Source of the DNA: Mesorhizobium loti
GTDB lineage: Bacteria > Pseudomonadota > Alphaproteobacteria > Rhizobiales > Rhizobiaceae
DNA length: 64,000 nt
Assembly: GCA_002356515.1 (NCBI GenBank)
Contig: AP017605.1
Location: 3,038,001 to 3,102,000 of the forward strand
Direction of reading: 5' to 3'
The notes beneath the pieces were generated by a model. The model saw only the letters and a list, made by a program, of their open reading frames with translations, had not been told where the DNA came from and did not search any database. Positions 17,881 through 26,821 of the stretch are shown here, in pieces. The position numbers and the translations under genes were made by a program. The stretch's first letter is position 1. Each line of letters opens with the position of its first letter.

Positions 17881-19525
17881 AGAGCGCCTCCTTGAACGGC
17901 GCGGGACCGACACGGCGGTAGGCGTCGATGAATTTTTCCTGTGGGTTGAGCCGGAGGCCGAGATAGGTCTCGACGATCTGCTCGATGGCGTCGGTGATCT
18001 CTTCCGACGAGAAGCCACGGCCAATGATTTCGCCGACCGACGTGTTTTCGTCGGCCGAACCGCCCAGCGTCACCTGATAGAGCTCGGAGCCTTTCTTCTC
18101 GACGCCGAGTATGCCGATATGGCCGACATGGTGATGGCCGCAGGCATTGATGCAGCCGGAGATCTTCAACTTCAGTTCGCCGATCTCGCGCTGGCGTTCC
18201 AGCGAGGCGAAACGTTGCGAGATTTCCTGCGCGATCGGGATCGAGCGCGCGGTGGCCAGCGCGCAATAGTCGAGGCCGGGGCACGAGATGATGTCCGATA
18301 TCAAATTGGAGTTGGCCGTCGCCAGCCCGATATCGACCAGCGCGTCATAGACCGCCTTGAGGTCGGCGCGCGCGACATGCGGCAGGATCAGGTTCTGCTC
18401 ATGGCTGACGCGCAGCTCGTCGAAGGCGTATTTCTCGGCGATGTCGGCGACCGCTTCCATCTGGCTGTCGGAAGCATCGCCCGGCACCTCGCCGATGCCC
18501 TTGAGCGAAATCGTCACCGCCGCATAGTCGGGATGGCGGTGCGTCACCACATTCTGGTCGAGCCACTCCGAGAAACCCTTGGAATCGAGACGCGCCAGCT
18601 TGACCGCCTGGTCGCCTTCCGGCCGATCGGCGAGCGTTGGCGGTGCGAAATAGGCTTCGATCGCGCGGATATCGGCGTCCGGCAGCTTCAGCTCGGCGTC
18701 CTTCAACTCCTGCCATTCGGCCTCGACCTGGCGGGTGATTTCCTCGACGCCGGTCTCGTGCACCAGGATCTTGATGCGTGCCTTGTACTTGTTGTCGCGG
18801 CGGCCATAGAGGTTGTAAACGCGCAGGATCGCCGTGCAGTAGGACAGAAGGTCGGCTTCCGGCAGGAAGTCGCGGATCTTCCGCGCCACCATCGGCGTGC
18901 GGCCCTGGCCGCCGCCGACATAGACGGCGAAGCCAAGCTCGCCGGTGGCGTTCTTCTTCAGGTGCAGGCCGATATCGTGGGTCTGGATGGCGGCGCGGTC
19001 GCGCTCGGCACCCGTCACCGCAATCTTGAATTTCCTGGGCAGGAACGAGAATTCCGGATGCACCGACGACCATTGCCGCAGGATCTCCGCATAGGGGCGC
19101 GGATCGGCGACCTCGTCGGCGGCAGCGCCGGCGAAATGGTCGGCGGTGACATTGCGGATGCAGTTGCCGCTGGTCTGGATCGCGTGCATCTCAACGCTGG
19201 CCAGATCGGCGAGGATCGCCGGAATGTCCGACAGCGCCGGCCAGTTGAACTGGATGTTCTGGCGCGTGGTGAAATGGCCGTAGCCCTTGTCGTATTTTCG
19301 GGCGATGTGGCCGAGCATGCGCAGCTGCTTGCCGTTCAGCGTGCCGTAGGGCACCGCGATGCGCAGCATGTAGGCGTGCAGCTGCAGGTAGACGCCGTTC
19401 ATCAGCCTGAGCGGCCGGAACTGGTCCTCGGTGATTTCGCCGGACAGCCGGCGCTGGACCTGGTCGCTGAACTCGGCGACGCGGGCCTGGACAAAATCGT
19501 GGTCGAACTCATCGTAACGGTACAT
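17855..19525 (-). CDS. cysI: Assimilatory sulfite reductase hemoprotein (nitrite/sulfite reductase family)
   Basis: A 556-residue siroheme-[4Fe-4S] enzyme that reduces sulfite to sulfide with six electrons. It shows two ferredoxin-like halves (GHFTTRQNIQFNW, near residue 85) and the siroheme/cluster cysteines ISCPGLDYC and SGCINACGHHHVGHIG near residues 410-465. No flavoprotein subunit CysJ is encoded nearby, so electrons probably come from ferredoxin or another donor. It is preceded by DUF2849 (45-bp gap) and overlaps cysH by 26 bp; this is the core of the sulfur assimilation operon. Confidence 0.95.
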   Translation of the reverse strand: MYRYDEFDHDFVQARVAEFSDQVQRRLSGEITEDQFRPLRLMNGVYLQLHAYMLRIAVPYGTLNGKQLRMLGHIARKYDKGYGHFTTRQNIQFNWPALSDIPAILADLASVEMHAIQTSGNCIRNVTADHFAGAAADEVADPRPYAEILRQWSSVHPEFSFLPRKFKIAVTGAERDRAAIQTHDIGLHLKKNATGELGFAVYVGGGQGRTPMVARKIRDFLPEADLLSYCTAILRVYNLYGRRDNKYKARIKILVHETGVEEITRQVEAEWQELKDAELKLPDADIRAIEAYFAPPTLADRPEGDQAVKLARLDSKGFSEWLDQNVVTHRHPDYAAVTISLKGIGEVPGDASDSQMEAVADIAEKYAFDELRVSHEQNLILPHVARADLKAVYDALVDIGLATANSNLISDIISCPGLDYCALATARSIPIAQEISQRFASLERQREIGELKLKISGCINACGHHHVGHIGILGVEKKGSELYQVTLGGSADENTSVGEIIGRGFSSEEITDAIEQIVETYLGLRLNPQEKFIDAYRRVGPAPFKEALYAGETKAA

Positions 19526-19570
19526 GCTTCGTCTTTCAGGGCGCGTCCGCCCGTTTCACTCAAATCCTGG

Positions 19571-19864
19571 CTATGCCGCCCGCTCTGCCTGCTTGCCGAG
19601 ATCGCCGCGGATGGTCGGGCCGGCGGCGCGGATCTTTTCACGCAACCGCACCGGCTCAACGACACCGTCGACGACTTCCGCGTCGATCAAATTGACATCG
19701 ACCACTTCATTGTCGGCATAGGCCTTGGCGCCGATCGCCTCCAGGCGGTCCTCGGCTGCCTTGTCATGGGCAAGGTCGGCCTGGCCCACGGTCTCGGCCC
19801 AGCCGCCGTCGGCGTACCAGACGGCGATGCCGTCGGTCAGGCGGTTGGCGGTGAGTATCTTCAT
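19571..19864 (-). CDS. DUF2849 domain-containing protein
   Basis: A 97-residue protein of the DUF2849 family, recognisable by MKILTANRLTDGIAVWY, KAYADNEVVDVNLIDAEVVDG and the C-terminal RLREKIRAAGPTIR. The family is encoded between cysG and cysI in many alphaproteobacteria and its function is unknown to me; co-occurrence points to a role in siroheme loading or sulfite reductase function (inference). Its ATG overlaps the cysG stop codon in an ATGA, so the two are translationally coupled. Confidence 0.92.
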   Translation of the reverse strand: MKILTANRLTDGIAVWYADGGWAETVGQADLAHDKAAEDRLEAIGAKAYADNEVVDVNLIDAEVVDGVVEPVRLREKIRAAGPTIRGDLGKQAERAA

Positions 19865-21327
19865 GGCTGAACTCTCTCAGTGGCGGCTATGGCCGCGCCT
19901 TCATGTCCCAAATCGTCATGCCTGTGTGCCGCGAGCGGCTCGGACCGTTCAAAATTGGCGCCGGCGACCGCATCGCCGATGATGGTCATGACCGGCCCGG
20001 AAAGATCGCCACGCGCTTCCAGCGACGGCAGATCGGCCAGCGTGCCGTGGAAGCGGCGACGGTTGGCCAGGCTGGCATTCTCGACCACGGCCACCGCCGT
20101 GTCCGGCGACAGGCCGGCCTCGATCAGCCGGCCGGCGACTTCGGCCGCCACCGAGCGGCCCATATAGACGGCGACGGTGGCGCCGGAAATGGCGAGCTTG
20201 GCCCAGTCGGGCAATGAATTTCCCTTGAGATCGTGGCCGGTGGTGAACACCATCGACGACGACACGCCGCGCAAGGTCAGCGGCAGTTCGAAATCAGCGG
20301 CGGCGGCAAAGGCCGCGGTGACCCCCGGAACCACTTCGTAGGCGATGCCGGCATCGCGCAACGCCGCCATTTCCTCGCCGGCGCGGCCGAACACCAGCGG
20401 ATCACCCGACTTCAGCCGCACGACGCGCTTGCCCTGGTGGCCGAGTTCGACCAGCAGCGCATTGATCTCGGCCTGGCTCTTGGTGTGGCAGCCCTTGCGT
20501 TTGCCGACCGGAAGGCGCTCCGCATCGCGGCGGCCCATGGCGACGACCGCCTCCGGCACCAGCGCGTCATGGACGATGACATCGGCTTCCATCAGCAGGC
20601 GATGCGCCCGCAACGTCAGAAGATCCTCGGCGCCGGGGCCGGCGCCGACCAGGGCGATGTGGCCCGAAGCCGATGCGTTCGACAGCAGCAGATCGACGGC
20701 CGCGTCATGCGCCTGCGACAGCTGGCCGGCTTCCACGGCATGGGCAGGCGCACCCTGGAAAAAACTGCTCCAGAAGCGCCGGCGGGCATTGCCTTTCGGC
20801 AACAATTTCTCGGCGGCGCCACGCAGTGAAGCGGCGAGCGTCGCCAGCGAACCGAGCGATGGCGACAGGATCTGATCGATGCGGCTGCGCAACAGCTGGG
20901 CAAGCACCGGGCCTGCACCTTCGGTGCCGATGGCGATGGCGACCGGCGCGCGGTTGACCAGCGCCGGGGTGAAGAAATCACAGAGCTCCGGCCGGTCGAC
21001 GGCATTGACCGGGATGCCCAGCCGGCGCGCGTCCGCAGCCACGCGACGATCAAGCGCCTCGTCGCCGCTGGCGGCAAACACCATGACCGCGCCTTCCAGT
21101 TGCGAGGCATCGTAAGCTGCCGCAATATGGCTGGCGCCGGACTGAGCGATGAAGGCAAGCAGCTCCGGCTCGGCATTTTCGGTGATGATACGCAGCACCG
21201 CACTCGACTGTCCGATCAGCCGCGCCTTGGCCAGGGCCTCGTCGCCACCGCCGACGATGGCCACGGCTTCGCCCTCGACCCGCACGAAGACGGGAAAGGC
21301 GTTGAGCTTGGGCACGGCATGCGGCAT
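19861..21327 (-). CDS. cysG: Siroheme synthase (precorrin-2 dehydrogenase/ferrochelatase and uroporphyrinogen-III C-methyltransferase)
   Basis: A 488-residue bifunctional enzyme that makes siroheme, the cofactor of CysI in the same operon. Residues about 1-215 are the CysG-A dehydrogenase/ferrochelatase module (RVEGEAVAIVGGGDEALAKA binds NAD). Residues about 240-465 are the SUMT methyltransferase module (GHIALVGAGPGAEDLLTLRA, VGKRKGCHTKSQAEIN, RLKSGDPLVFGRAGEE, VPGVTAAFAAAADFELPLTLRG). I chose ATG 21327 on homology; no strong ribosome binding site is seen. The operon's promoter region with two dyads lies upstream. Confidence 0.94.
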   Translation of the reverse strand: MPHAVPKLNAFPVFVRVEGEAVAIVGGGDEALAKARLIGQSSAVLRIITENAEPELLAFIAQSGASHIAAAYDASQLEGAVMVFAASGDEALDRRVAADARRLGIPVNAVDRPELCDFFTPALVNRAPVAIAIGTEGAGPVLAQLLRSRIDQILSPSLGSLATLAASLRGAAEKLLPKGNARRRFWSSFFQGAPAHAVEAGQLSQAHDAAVDLLLSNASASGHIALVGAGPGAEDLLTLRAHRLLMEADVIVHDALVPEAVVAMGRRDAERLPVGKRKGCHTKSQAEINALLVELGHQGKRVVRLKSGDPLVFGRAGEEMAALRDAGIAYEVVPGVTAAFAAAADFELPLTLRGVSSSMVFTTGHDLKGNSLPDWAKLAISGATVAVYMGRSVAAEVAGRLIEAGLSPDTAVAVVENASLANRRRFHGTLADLPSLEARGDLSGPVMTIIGDAVAGANFERSEPLAAHRHDDLGHEGAAIAATERVQP

Positions 21328-21425
21328 GAGATAAGCAATCCGGGAACAGGTTGGCAGTTTTACGCCCGGGCGCGAAAAACCAGAAGCAAAGCACTCGCGC
21401 ATCCTGTGATGGCAGGCAATCGCTT

Positions 21426-21441
21426 TTTCGCAACTGCGAAA
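21426..21441. promoter_or_regulatory. Inverted repeat in the cysG operon leader
   Basis: TTTCGCA-AC-TGCGAAA is a perfect 7+2+7 dyad, about 100 bp upstream of the cysG ATG. A further half-site TTTCGCA lies at 21536-21542. It is a good candidate operator for the sulfur assimilation operon; the binding protein cannot be named. Confidence 0.4.
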
Positions 21442-21560
21442 GGCAGGAGAAAAATATTCCACATCCAGGGTGCGGACGGATTCAAGCCGCTGAAGCGGGC
21501 CTTGATTTCAGGTCTTTCTAGCGACCTGCCCCTTATTTCGCAAAACAGTTTTTTCTAATT

Positions 21561-21577
21561 TCTACCAATTCAGTAGA
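21561..21577. promoter_or_regulatory. Dyad TCTAC-N7-GTAGA in the shared cysG/host-attachment intergenic region
   Basis: The 372-bp spacer 21328-21699 separates the minus-strand cys operon from the plus-strand host attachment gene. Its middle is AT-rich (about 21535-21600), which is unusual here, and contains TCTAC-CAATTCA-GTAGA. A half-site of the TTTCGCA dyad lies at 21536. The AT-rich block probably holds the promoters; I see no other gene in the spacer. Confidence 0.35.
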
Positions 21578-21699
21578 TTAAAGTCACCAACTCAAAGATC
21601 CCGAATTCAACCGCCGGGCGGCACCCCCGTAGGGGGGTGGAACGTTGCCGGGTTGAAACGCGTTCCGAAGCGTAGCCATTCATCAAAAGGAGCGCTTTC

Positions 21700-22149
21700 A
21701 TGGACACGATCAAACTGAAGCACGGCATCTGGGTCCTGGTGGCCGACGGCGAAAAAGCGCTCTTGCTGAAGAACGCCGGCGACAACAAGTTCCCAAATCT
21801 CGAAGTCGTGCAGATAATGGAACAGGAGAACCCGCCCACTCGTGAACAGGGAAGCGACAGCCCCGGCCGGTACAATGATGGCCCGTCCGTGCACCGCAGC
21901 GCCGTCGAGGATACCGACTGGCATCGGATCGGCAAGGAACGCTTTGCGGACGAGATCGCGGCCCGCCTCTACAAGCTCGCTCATTGCGGTGAGTTCGACA
22001 GCATCGTGCTTGTCGCCCCGCCGATGATGCTTGGCGCCATGCGCAAGAAGCTGCACAAGGAGGTCGGTGACAAGGTGACGGCTGAAATTCCAAAAACCAT
22101 GACCAACCACGCCATCTCCGAGATCGAGGCCTTTCTGCAAGCGGCCTGA
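21700..22149 (+). CDS. Host attachment family protein
   Basis: A 149-residue protein of the 'required for attachment to host cells' family (PF10116): HGIWVLVADGEKALLLKNAG, then VHRSAVEDTDWHRIGKERFADEIAARLY, and FDSIVLVAPPMMLGAMRKKLHKEV with the eRF1-domain-3/baeRF-like fold. Its founding member in Agrobacterium/Rhizobium was linked to surface attachment, but the biochemical role is unclear and the fold suggests RNA or ribosome-associated activity. AAAGGAG lies 8 bp upstream of the ATG. It is monocistronic, with a hairpin after its stop codon. Confidence 0.9.
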   Translation: MDTIKLKHGIWVLVADGEKALLLKNAGDNKFPNLEVVQIMEQENPPTREQGSDSPGRYNDGPSVHRSAVEDTDWHRIGKERFADEIAARLYKLAHCGEFDSIVLVAPPMMLGAMRKKLHKEVGDKVTAEIPKTMTNHAISEIEAFLQAA

Positions 22150-22202
22150 CCGCGCGACGGGTCTCCTTATCGAGGCGAATGCCACAGCGGGCGCAAACCG
22201 GA

Positions 22203-22224
22203 CCGGCGGCCTCTCGGCCGCCGG
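22203..22224 (+). terminator. Hairpin after the host attachment gene
   Basis: CCGGCGGCC-TCTC-GGCCGCCGG is a perfect 9-bp stem with a 4-base loop, 54 bp after the stop codon, followed by ccaagcatttt. The poor T-run makes it a weak intrinsic terminator. Confidence 0.45.
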
Positions 22225-22368
22225 CCAAGCATTTTGTCGCCCCACCGTCGATTTTCACACCCGTTGCGGGTTGCATCACCGTTACCCCTTCCACCATATT
22301 GCAAAACAGGCGGCGGCTTCGGGCGGCGCAAATCCGACATCCCCAGCTTGAAAGGCGCTCCATAGACA

Positions 22369-24153
22369 ATGCCGCATGACACGCCCCTTATCGCCACCAT
22401 CGTCGCCGGTCTGGGGCTGGCTTTCGTCTTCGGCGCTCTCGCCAATCGTTTCCGCATTCCGCCGCTGGTCGGCTATCTCGTGGCCGGCGTGCTGGTCGGG
22501 CCGAACACGCCGGGTTTCGTCGCCGACGCCGGCCTTGCCAATGAACTGGCGGAAATCGGCGTCATCCTCTTGATGTTCGGCGTCGGCCTGCATTTCTCGC
22601 TGAAGGACCTGCTGTCGGTCCGCGCCATCGCCGTTCCCGGCGCCATCGTCCAGATCGGATTTGCCACGGCACTCGGCGCCGGACTGTCCTGGATGCTTGG
22701 CTGGTCAATGGGCGCGGGCCTGGTGTTCGGCCTGGCGCTGTCGGTTGCCTCGACCGTGGTGCTGTTGCGCGCGCTTCAGGAACGCCGGCTGATCGAGACC
22801 GAACGCGGCCGCATCGCCGTTGGCTGGCTGATCGTCGAGGATCTGGCCATGGTGCTGGCGCTGGTCCTGCTGCCGGCCCTTGCCGGCGTGCTCGGCGGCC
22901 AGGAACAGGCGGATGCGCACACGAGCGGCCTGCTGTCGCTGCCCGCCAGCTACGGCATCTGGGGCGTCGTCGGCATTACGCTCGCCAAGGTCGCCGCCTT
23001 CGTCGTCGTCATGCTGGTGGTCGGCCGCCGGGTCATTCCGTGGATCCTGCACTACGTCGCCCATACCGGATCCCGCGAACTGTTCCGGCTGGCGGTGCTG
23101 GCCATCGCACTTGGTGTCGCTTTCGGCGCGGCAAAACTGTTCGGCGTCTCGCTGGCGCTCGGCGCCTTCTTCGCCGGCATGATCATGAGCGAATCCGAAC
23201 TCAGCCACCGCGCGGCCGAAGAATCCCTGCCGCTGCGCGACGCCTTCTCGGTGCTGTTCTTCGTCTCCGTCGGCATGCTGTTCGACCCGTTGAGCCTGTT
23301 CAGCAACGGCCTGCCGATCCTGGCGACACTGGCCATCATCGTCATCGGCAAGTCGCTGGCCGCCTTCGTCATCGTCGTCGCCTTCGGCTATCCCCTGGCC
23401 ACGGCCCTGATGATTTCGGCCAGCCTTGCCCAGATCGGCGAATTCTCCTTCATCCTGGCCGAACTCGGCGTCGGACTGAAACTTCTGCCCGAACAGGGTC
23501 GCGACCTGATCCTGGCCGGCGCCATCCTGTCGATCGTGCTCAACCCGCTGATGTTCCTGGTCATCGACTGGATGAAACCGTGGCTCGAGGCCCGCGCCGC
23601 CCGGACGGCACCGCCGGCCGACGCCAAGCCGGTCGGTCCGGCGACGGAACCGGGCCAGGTGGCCTCTGTCACCGCAACCTCCAAAGAGGAAGACGGCCCG
23701 CCGCCGAAGACGGTGCTTACCGGCCATGCCATCCTGATCGGCTATGGCCGTGTCGGCGGCCTTGTCGGCGCAGCGCTGAAGGAAGCAGCCCTGCCCTTCC
23801 TCGTCATCGAGGACGCCGACAAGACGCTGGCCAAGCTGAAGGCCGACGGCGTCGAGACCGTCGCCGGCAATGCCGCCAACGCCGAAGTGTTCGCCGCCGC
23901 CAATCCCGAAGGCGCCAGCCGGCTGATCCTCGCCATCCCCAATGCGTTCGAGGCCGGCCAGATCGTGCTCAGGGCGCGCGCCGCCAATCCCGGCATCAAC
24001 GTCGTCGCCCGCGCCCATTCCGATGCCGAGGTCGAGCACCTCAAGGGGCTCGGCGCCGACACGGTGATCATGGGCGAACGTGAAATCGCGCGCGGCATCG
24101 TCGAAGAGGTGCTCGGCCACAAGCCATTCGCGATCGAACCGTCCGCCGCCTGA
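22369..24153 (+). CDS. CPA2-family monovalent cation:proton antiporter with RCK/TrkA-N domain (YbaL/KefB-like)
   Basis: A 594-residue membrane antiporter. Residues about 5-395 hold about twelve helices of the Na+/H+ exchanger fold (PPLVGYLVAGVLVGPNTPGF, EIGVILLMFGVGLHFSLKDL, ALSVASTVVLLRAL, GAFFAGMIMSESELSHRAAE, SASLAQIGEFSFILAELG). After a charged linker (EEDGPPPKTVL) comes a cytoplasmic TrkA-N/RCK domain (HAILIGYGRVGGLVGAALKE, about 450-575) that binds a nucleotide and gates the exchanger. It resembles E. coli YbaL more than KefB/C. Likely role: potassium or sodium efflux and pH homeostasis. Confidence 0.9.
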   Translation: MPHDTPLIATIVAGLGLAFVFGALANRFRIPPLVGYLVAGVLVGPNTPGFVADAGLANELAEIGVILLMFGVGLHFSLKDLLSVRAIAVPGAIVQIGFATALGAGLSWMLGWSMGAGLVFGLALSVASTVVLLRALQERRLIETERGRIAVGWLIVEDLAMVLALVLLPALAGVLGGQEQADAHTSGLLSLPASYGIWGVVGITLAKVAAFVVVMLVVGRRVIPWILHYVAHTGSRELFRLAVLAIALGVAFGAAKLFGVSLALGAFFAGMIMSESELSHRAAEESLPLRDAFSVLFFVSVGMLFDPLSLFSNGLPILATLAIIVIGKSLAAFVIVVAFGYPLATALMISASLAQIGEFSFILAELGVGLKLLPEQGRDLILAGAILSIVLNPLMFLVIDWMKPWLEARAARTAPPADAKPVGPATEPGQVASVTATSKEEDGPPPKTVLTGHAILIGYGRVGGLVGAALKEAALPFLVIEDADKTLAKLKADGVETVAGNAANAEVFAAANPEGASRLILAIPNAFEAGQIVLRARAANPGINVVARAHSDAEVEHLKGLGADTVIMGEREIARGIVEEVLGHKPFAIEPSAA

Positions 24154-24960
24154 TCACGCCACGAACGCGGAACCGCCATTGCGTGCGATGCTGCTCAGAT
24201 ACTGCGCGGGTGGCTTGCCGAGCGCCTTCTTGAACATGGTGATGAAGGCGGTGACCGACTCATAGCCGAGATCGCCCGAAACCCGCTGAACGCTGGCACC
24301 CGAAGCCAGTTCCCTGATCGCAACGATCAGGTGCAATTGCTGGCGCCACCGGCCGAAGCTCAAGCCGGTCTCCTTGACGACGAGGCGGGCAAGACTGCTC
24401 TCGCTGAGCGCGACACGACTGGCCCACTCGGCCAACGTGCTGCGGTCAGCCGGGTCCTGCGCCAGCGCTTCTGCGATCCGCCGCAAGCGTGGTTCGGAGG
24501 AGATCGGCAGATGCAATTGCTGGATAGGCATATCGGGCAGTTCGGCGAGCAGGATGCTTCCCAGGAAAGCGCACCTCGCATCGTCAGGCGCACAGTCAGA
24601 CAGTTCGATGATGAGCTCGCGCAGCAGCGGCGAGATCGAAAGCGTGCAGCACCGATCCGGCAGCTCGGCCGCGCCCGGCTCGATATAGACGAAGAAAATT
24701 CGCGCGTTGGCCGTCGCGATGTTGCTGTGCTGCATGCGGCTTGGCACCCATACGCCGCAATGCGGCGGCACCATCCACAGGCCGCTGGGAACGCGGCAGG
24801 TGACGCCGCCGCCAAGCGCGAAGACGAGTTGCCCCTTGCGATGCCAATGATCCGACACCTCGGCCTTGGTCTCGGTGACGTCAACGCGCACGGCGATCGC
24901 CGGAGCAGGGATGTCATCGACGTCGAAATCGAGCCATGGGTAGCGGAGAGGCTGTCGCAT
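24154..24960 (-). CDS. AraC family transcriptional regulator with N-terminal cupin
   Basis: A 268-residue regulator. Residues about 20-110 form a cupin-like sensor (VSDHWHRKGQLVFALGGGVT, VPPHCGVWVPSRMQHSN), and residues about 160-258 form the AraC double helix-turn-helix (LAEWASRVALSESSLARLVV, then VQRVSGDLGYESVTAFITMF, KKALGKPPAQYL). It matches the NimR/YdiP-type AraC proteins. It is divergent from a zinc-binding-type dehydrogenase gene (start 25062) and ends right against the antiporter gene (convergent, no gap). It probably controls the dehydrogenase. Confidence 0.9.
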   Translation of the reverse strand: MRQPLRYPWLDFDVDDIPAPAIAVRVDVTETKAEVSDHWHRKGQLVFALGGGVTCRVPSGLWMVPPHCGVWVPSRMQHSNIATANARIFFVYIEPGAAELPDRCCTLSISPLLRELIIELSDCAPDDARCAFLGSILLAELPDMPIQQLHLPISSEPRLRRIAEALAQDPADRSTLAEWASRVALSESSLARLVVKETGLSFGRWRQQLHLIVAIRELASGASVQRVSGDLGYESVTAFITMFKKALGKPPAQYLSSIARNGGSAFVA

Positions 24961-25061
24961 GATGCCCGCTTTTAGCGATTAATTGCCTTTATATCTAGAT
25001 TACTCGACCGCCTAAATCGATAGGCTCGGGCCGTTCTCGCCATTTGGCCAAGGAAGACCCC

Positions 25062-25982
25062 ATGCTCGCCCTCACCATCTCCTCCGACAATGCCGCCAGG
25101 CTGAAGCTCACCGAAGTGGACGAGCCACGTCCTTGCGCGAACGAGGCTCTGGTCGCCGTCCGCGCAACCTCGTTGAACCGCGGCGAACTGCGCCTGCTCG
25201 CCATACGTCCGGACGGCTGGATACCTGGCCAGGATGTCGTCGGGGTCGTCGAACGGGCGGCAGCCGATGGCTCCGGGCCGACAGTGGGCACAAGGGTCGT
25301 GGCCCTGGTCGACGAGGCCGGCTGGGCCGAACGGGTCGCGGTTCCGACCGACCGTCTCGCCGTCCTGCCGGATGAGATCGGCTTCGTCGCGGCGGCCACG
25401 CTCCCCGTGGCGGGCACGACGGCACTGAGGACGTTGCGCCATGGCGGTGACCTCGCCGGCCTAGAGGTGCTGATAACCGGTGCGAGCGGCGCGGTCGGCC
25501 GTTTCCAAATCCAGATCGCCCGCGAGCAAGGCGCCTCGGTGACCGCGATCGCCGCCGCGCGGCATGCCGAGGACCTCCGCGGGTTGGGAGCCGAGCAGGT
25601 GGTCGAGGCGATCGAACTGGCCGAGGGGCCGTTTTCACTGATCACCGAGTCCGTTGGCGGTGAAAGCCTCGCCCACGCGATCGAACGCGTCGCGCCCGGC
25701 GGGACCATCGTCATGTTTGGCTCAAGCAGTGGCGAACTCACGCCGGTAGGCTTTCGCCAGTTCGTTCCGGGCCATGAGGGCGCGAGGCTTCAGACCTTCG
25801 CCTACTATAATTCCGGCTCGGGCATCGGCGCTGATATTGCCGCGCTGCTCACCCTGGTCGCGGCCAGCCGGCTGGAAACCCGCGTCGCCTTGACCATGCC
25901 GTGGACGGATATCGCCCAGGCTCTGGACGCCCTGCGACAGCGCAGCTTCAGCGGCAAGGCCGTTCTCACAATAGCCGGATGA
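25062..25982 (+). CDS. Zinc-free medium-chain alcohol dehydrogenase/quinone oxidoreductase family protein
   Basis: A 306-residue MDR protein with a GroES-like N-terminal half (SLNRGELRLLAIRPDGWIPG, QDVVGVVERAA) and a Rossmann half (GLEVLITGASGAVGRFQIQIAR, APGGTIVMFGSSSGE). It has none of the zinc-ligand cysteines, so it is probably an NADPH-dependent quinone or enal reductase. AAGGAAG before the ATG at 25062 decides the start. It is divergent from the AraC regulator, whose inducer may be its substrate (inference). The intergenic 100 bp contain a loose dyad around tagcgatta and taaatcgata. Confidence 0.88.
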   Translation: MLALTISSDNAARLKLTEVDEPRPCANEALVAVRATSLNRGELRLLAIRPDGWIPGQDVVGVVERAAADGSGPTVGTRVVALVDEAGWAERVAVPTDRLAVLPDEIGFVAAATLPVAGTTALRTLRHGGDLAGLEVLITGASGAVGRFQIQIAREQGASVTAIAAARHAEDLRGLGAEQVVEAIELAEGPFSLITESVGGESLAHAIERVAPGGTIVMFGSSSGELTPVGFRQFVPGHEGARLQTFAYYNSGSGIGADIAALLTLVAASRLETRVALTMPWTDIAQALDALRQRSFSGKAVLTIAG

Positions 25983-26006
25983 GCAGCCCAGCCGAAGTCG
26001 GCTTGT

Positions 26007-26759
26007 TCACACGTGCTGGCCGCCATTGATGTGGATTTCCGAGCCGGTCACATAGGAGGCCTGCTGCGAACACAGGAAAAAGATGATGTCGGCGACCTCC
26101 GCCGTGGTGCCGAGGCGCCTGAGCGGGATCGTCTCGACGATCTTTTCCGTGCCTGGCGACAGAATTGCCGTGTCGATCTCGCCAGGCGCTATGGCGTTGA
26201 CGCGGATGCCGTGCGGGCCGAAATCATGCGCCATCTCGCGCGTCAGCGAGCCGAGTGCGGCCTTCGATGTCGCATAAGCGGTGCCGGCGAAGGGATGCAC
26301 CCGGGTGCCGGCGATCGAGGTGACGTTGACGATCGAACCCTTGGCCGCGGCTAACTCTTTGAACAACCCCCGCGCGAGCATGATCGGCGCGAAGAAGTTG
26401 ACCTGGAACACGTCGCGCCAGACATGCATCGGCGTGTCGATCGAGTCCATGCGGCTGTTGCCGTCCTTGAGCTTGGGCGAAATGCCGGCATTGTTGACCA
26501 GCGCGTGCAGCTGACCGCCATGCGCTTCCAGCCGGTGGCGGATCTCAGAGACGGCGACGCCGACATCTTCCTGGTCGGCGAGGTCGACCTTGATGTGGTC
26601 CTCGGGGCCTGCCGGCCACGGGCAATCCTCGGCAAAGGCCTGGCGCGAACAGGTGATGACGCGCCAGCCTTCGCGCGAAAAGCGCTTGACCGTGGCATGG
26701 CCGATGCCGCGGCTGGCGCCGGTCAGCACGATGGTTTTTCTGGTGTCGCGTTCAGCCAT
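26007..26759 (-). CDS. Short-chain dehydrogenase/reductase (SDR) family oxidoreductase
   Basis: A 250-residue classical SDR: NAD(P)-binding TGASRGIGHATVKRF, NNAG at about residue 90 (ALVNNAGISPKL), catalytic serine in IVNVTSIAG, YATSK with tyrosine and lysine, and the C-terminal EVADIIFFLCSQQASYVTGSEIHINGGQHV. The arginine after TGAS and CSRQ in the second strand suggest NADP preference. GGAG lies about 9 bp before the ATG. The substrate is unknown. It converges with the dehydrogenase gene and sits between it and PBP1A. Confidence 0.92.
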   Translation of the reverse strand: MAERDTRKTIVLTGASRGIGHATVKRFSREGWRVITCSRQAFAEDCPWPAGPEDHIKVDLADQEDVGVAVSEIRHRLEAHGGQLHALVNNAGISPKLKDGNSRMDSIDTPMHVWRDVFQVNFFAPIMLARGLFKELAAAKGSIVNVTSIAGTRVHPFAGTAYATSKAALGSLTREMAHDFGPHGIRVNAIAPGEIDTAILSPGTEKIVETIPLRRLGTTAEVADIIFFLCSQQASYVTGSEIHINGGQHV

Positions 26760-26821
26760 GTCAGATCTCCGGGCGGAGATGTAGCGGAACGCCGTGGCGC
26801 TGGCGAGAGGCGAATTACCGC

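Noticed and set aside
17819..19870. 683-codon open frame on the plus strand opposite cysI/cysH
   Set aside because: It is the antisense shadow of two well-conserved sulfur genes and shows no recognisable domain; long antisense frames are normal in GC-rich DNA.
22705..24120. 471-codon minus-strand frame opposite the cation antiporter
   Set aside because: Asp/Gln/His-rich low-complexity translation typical of antisense to membrane proteins; no ribosome binding site or family.
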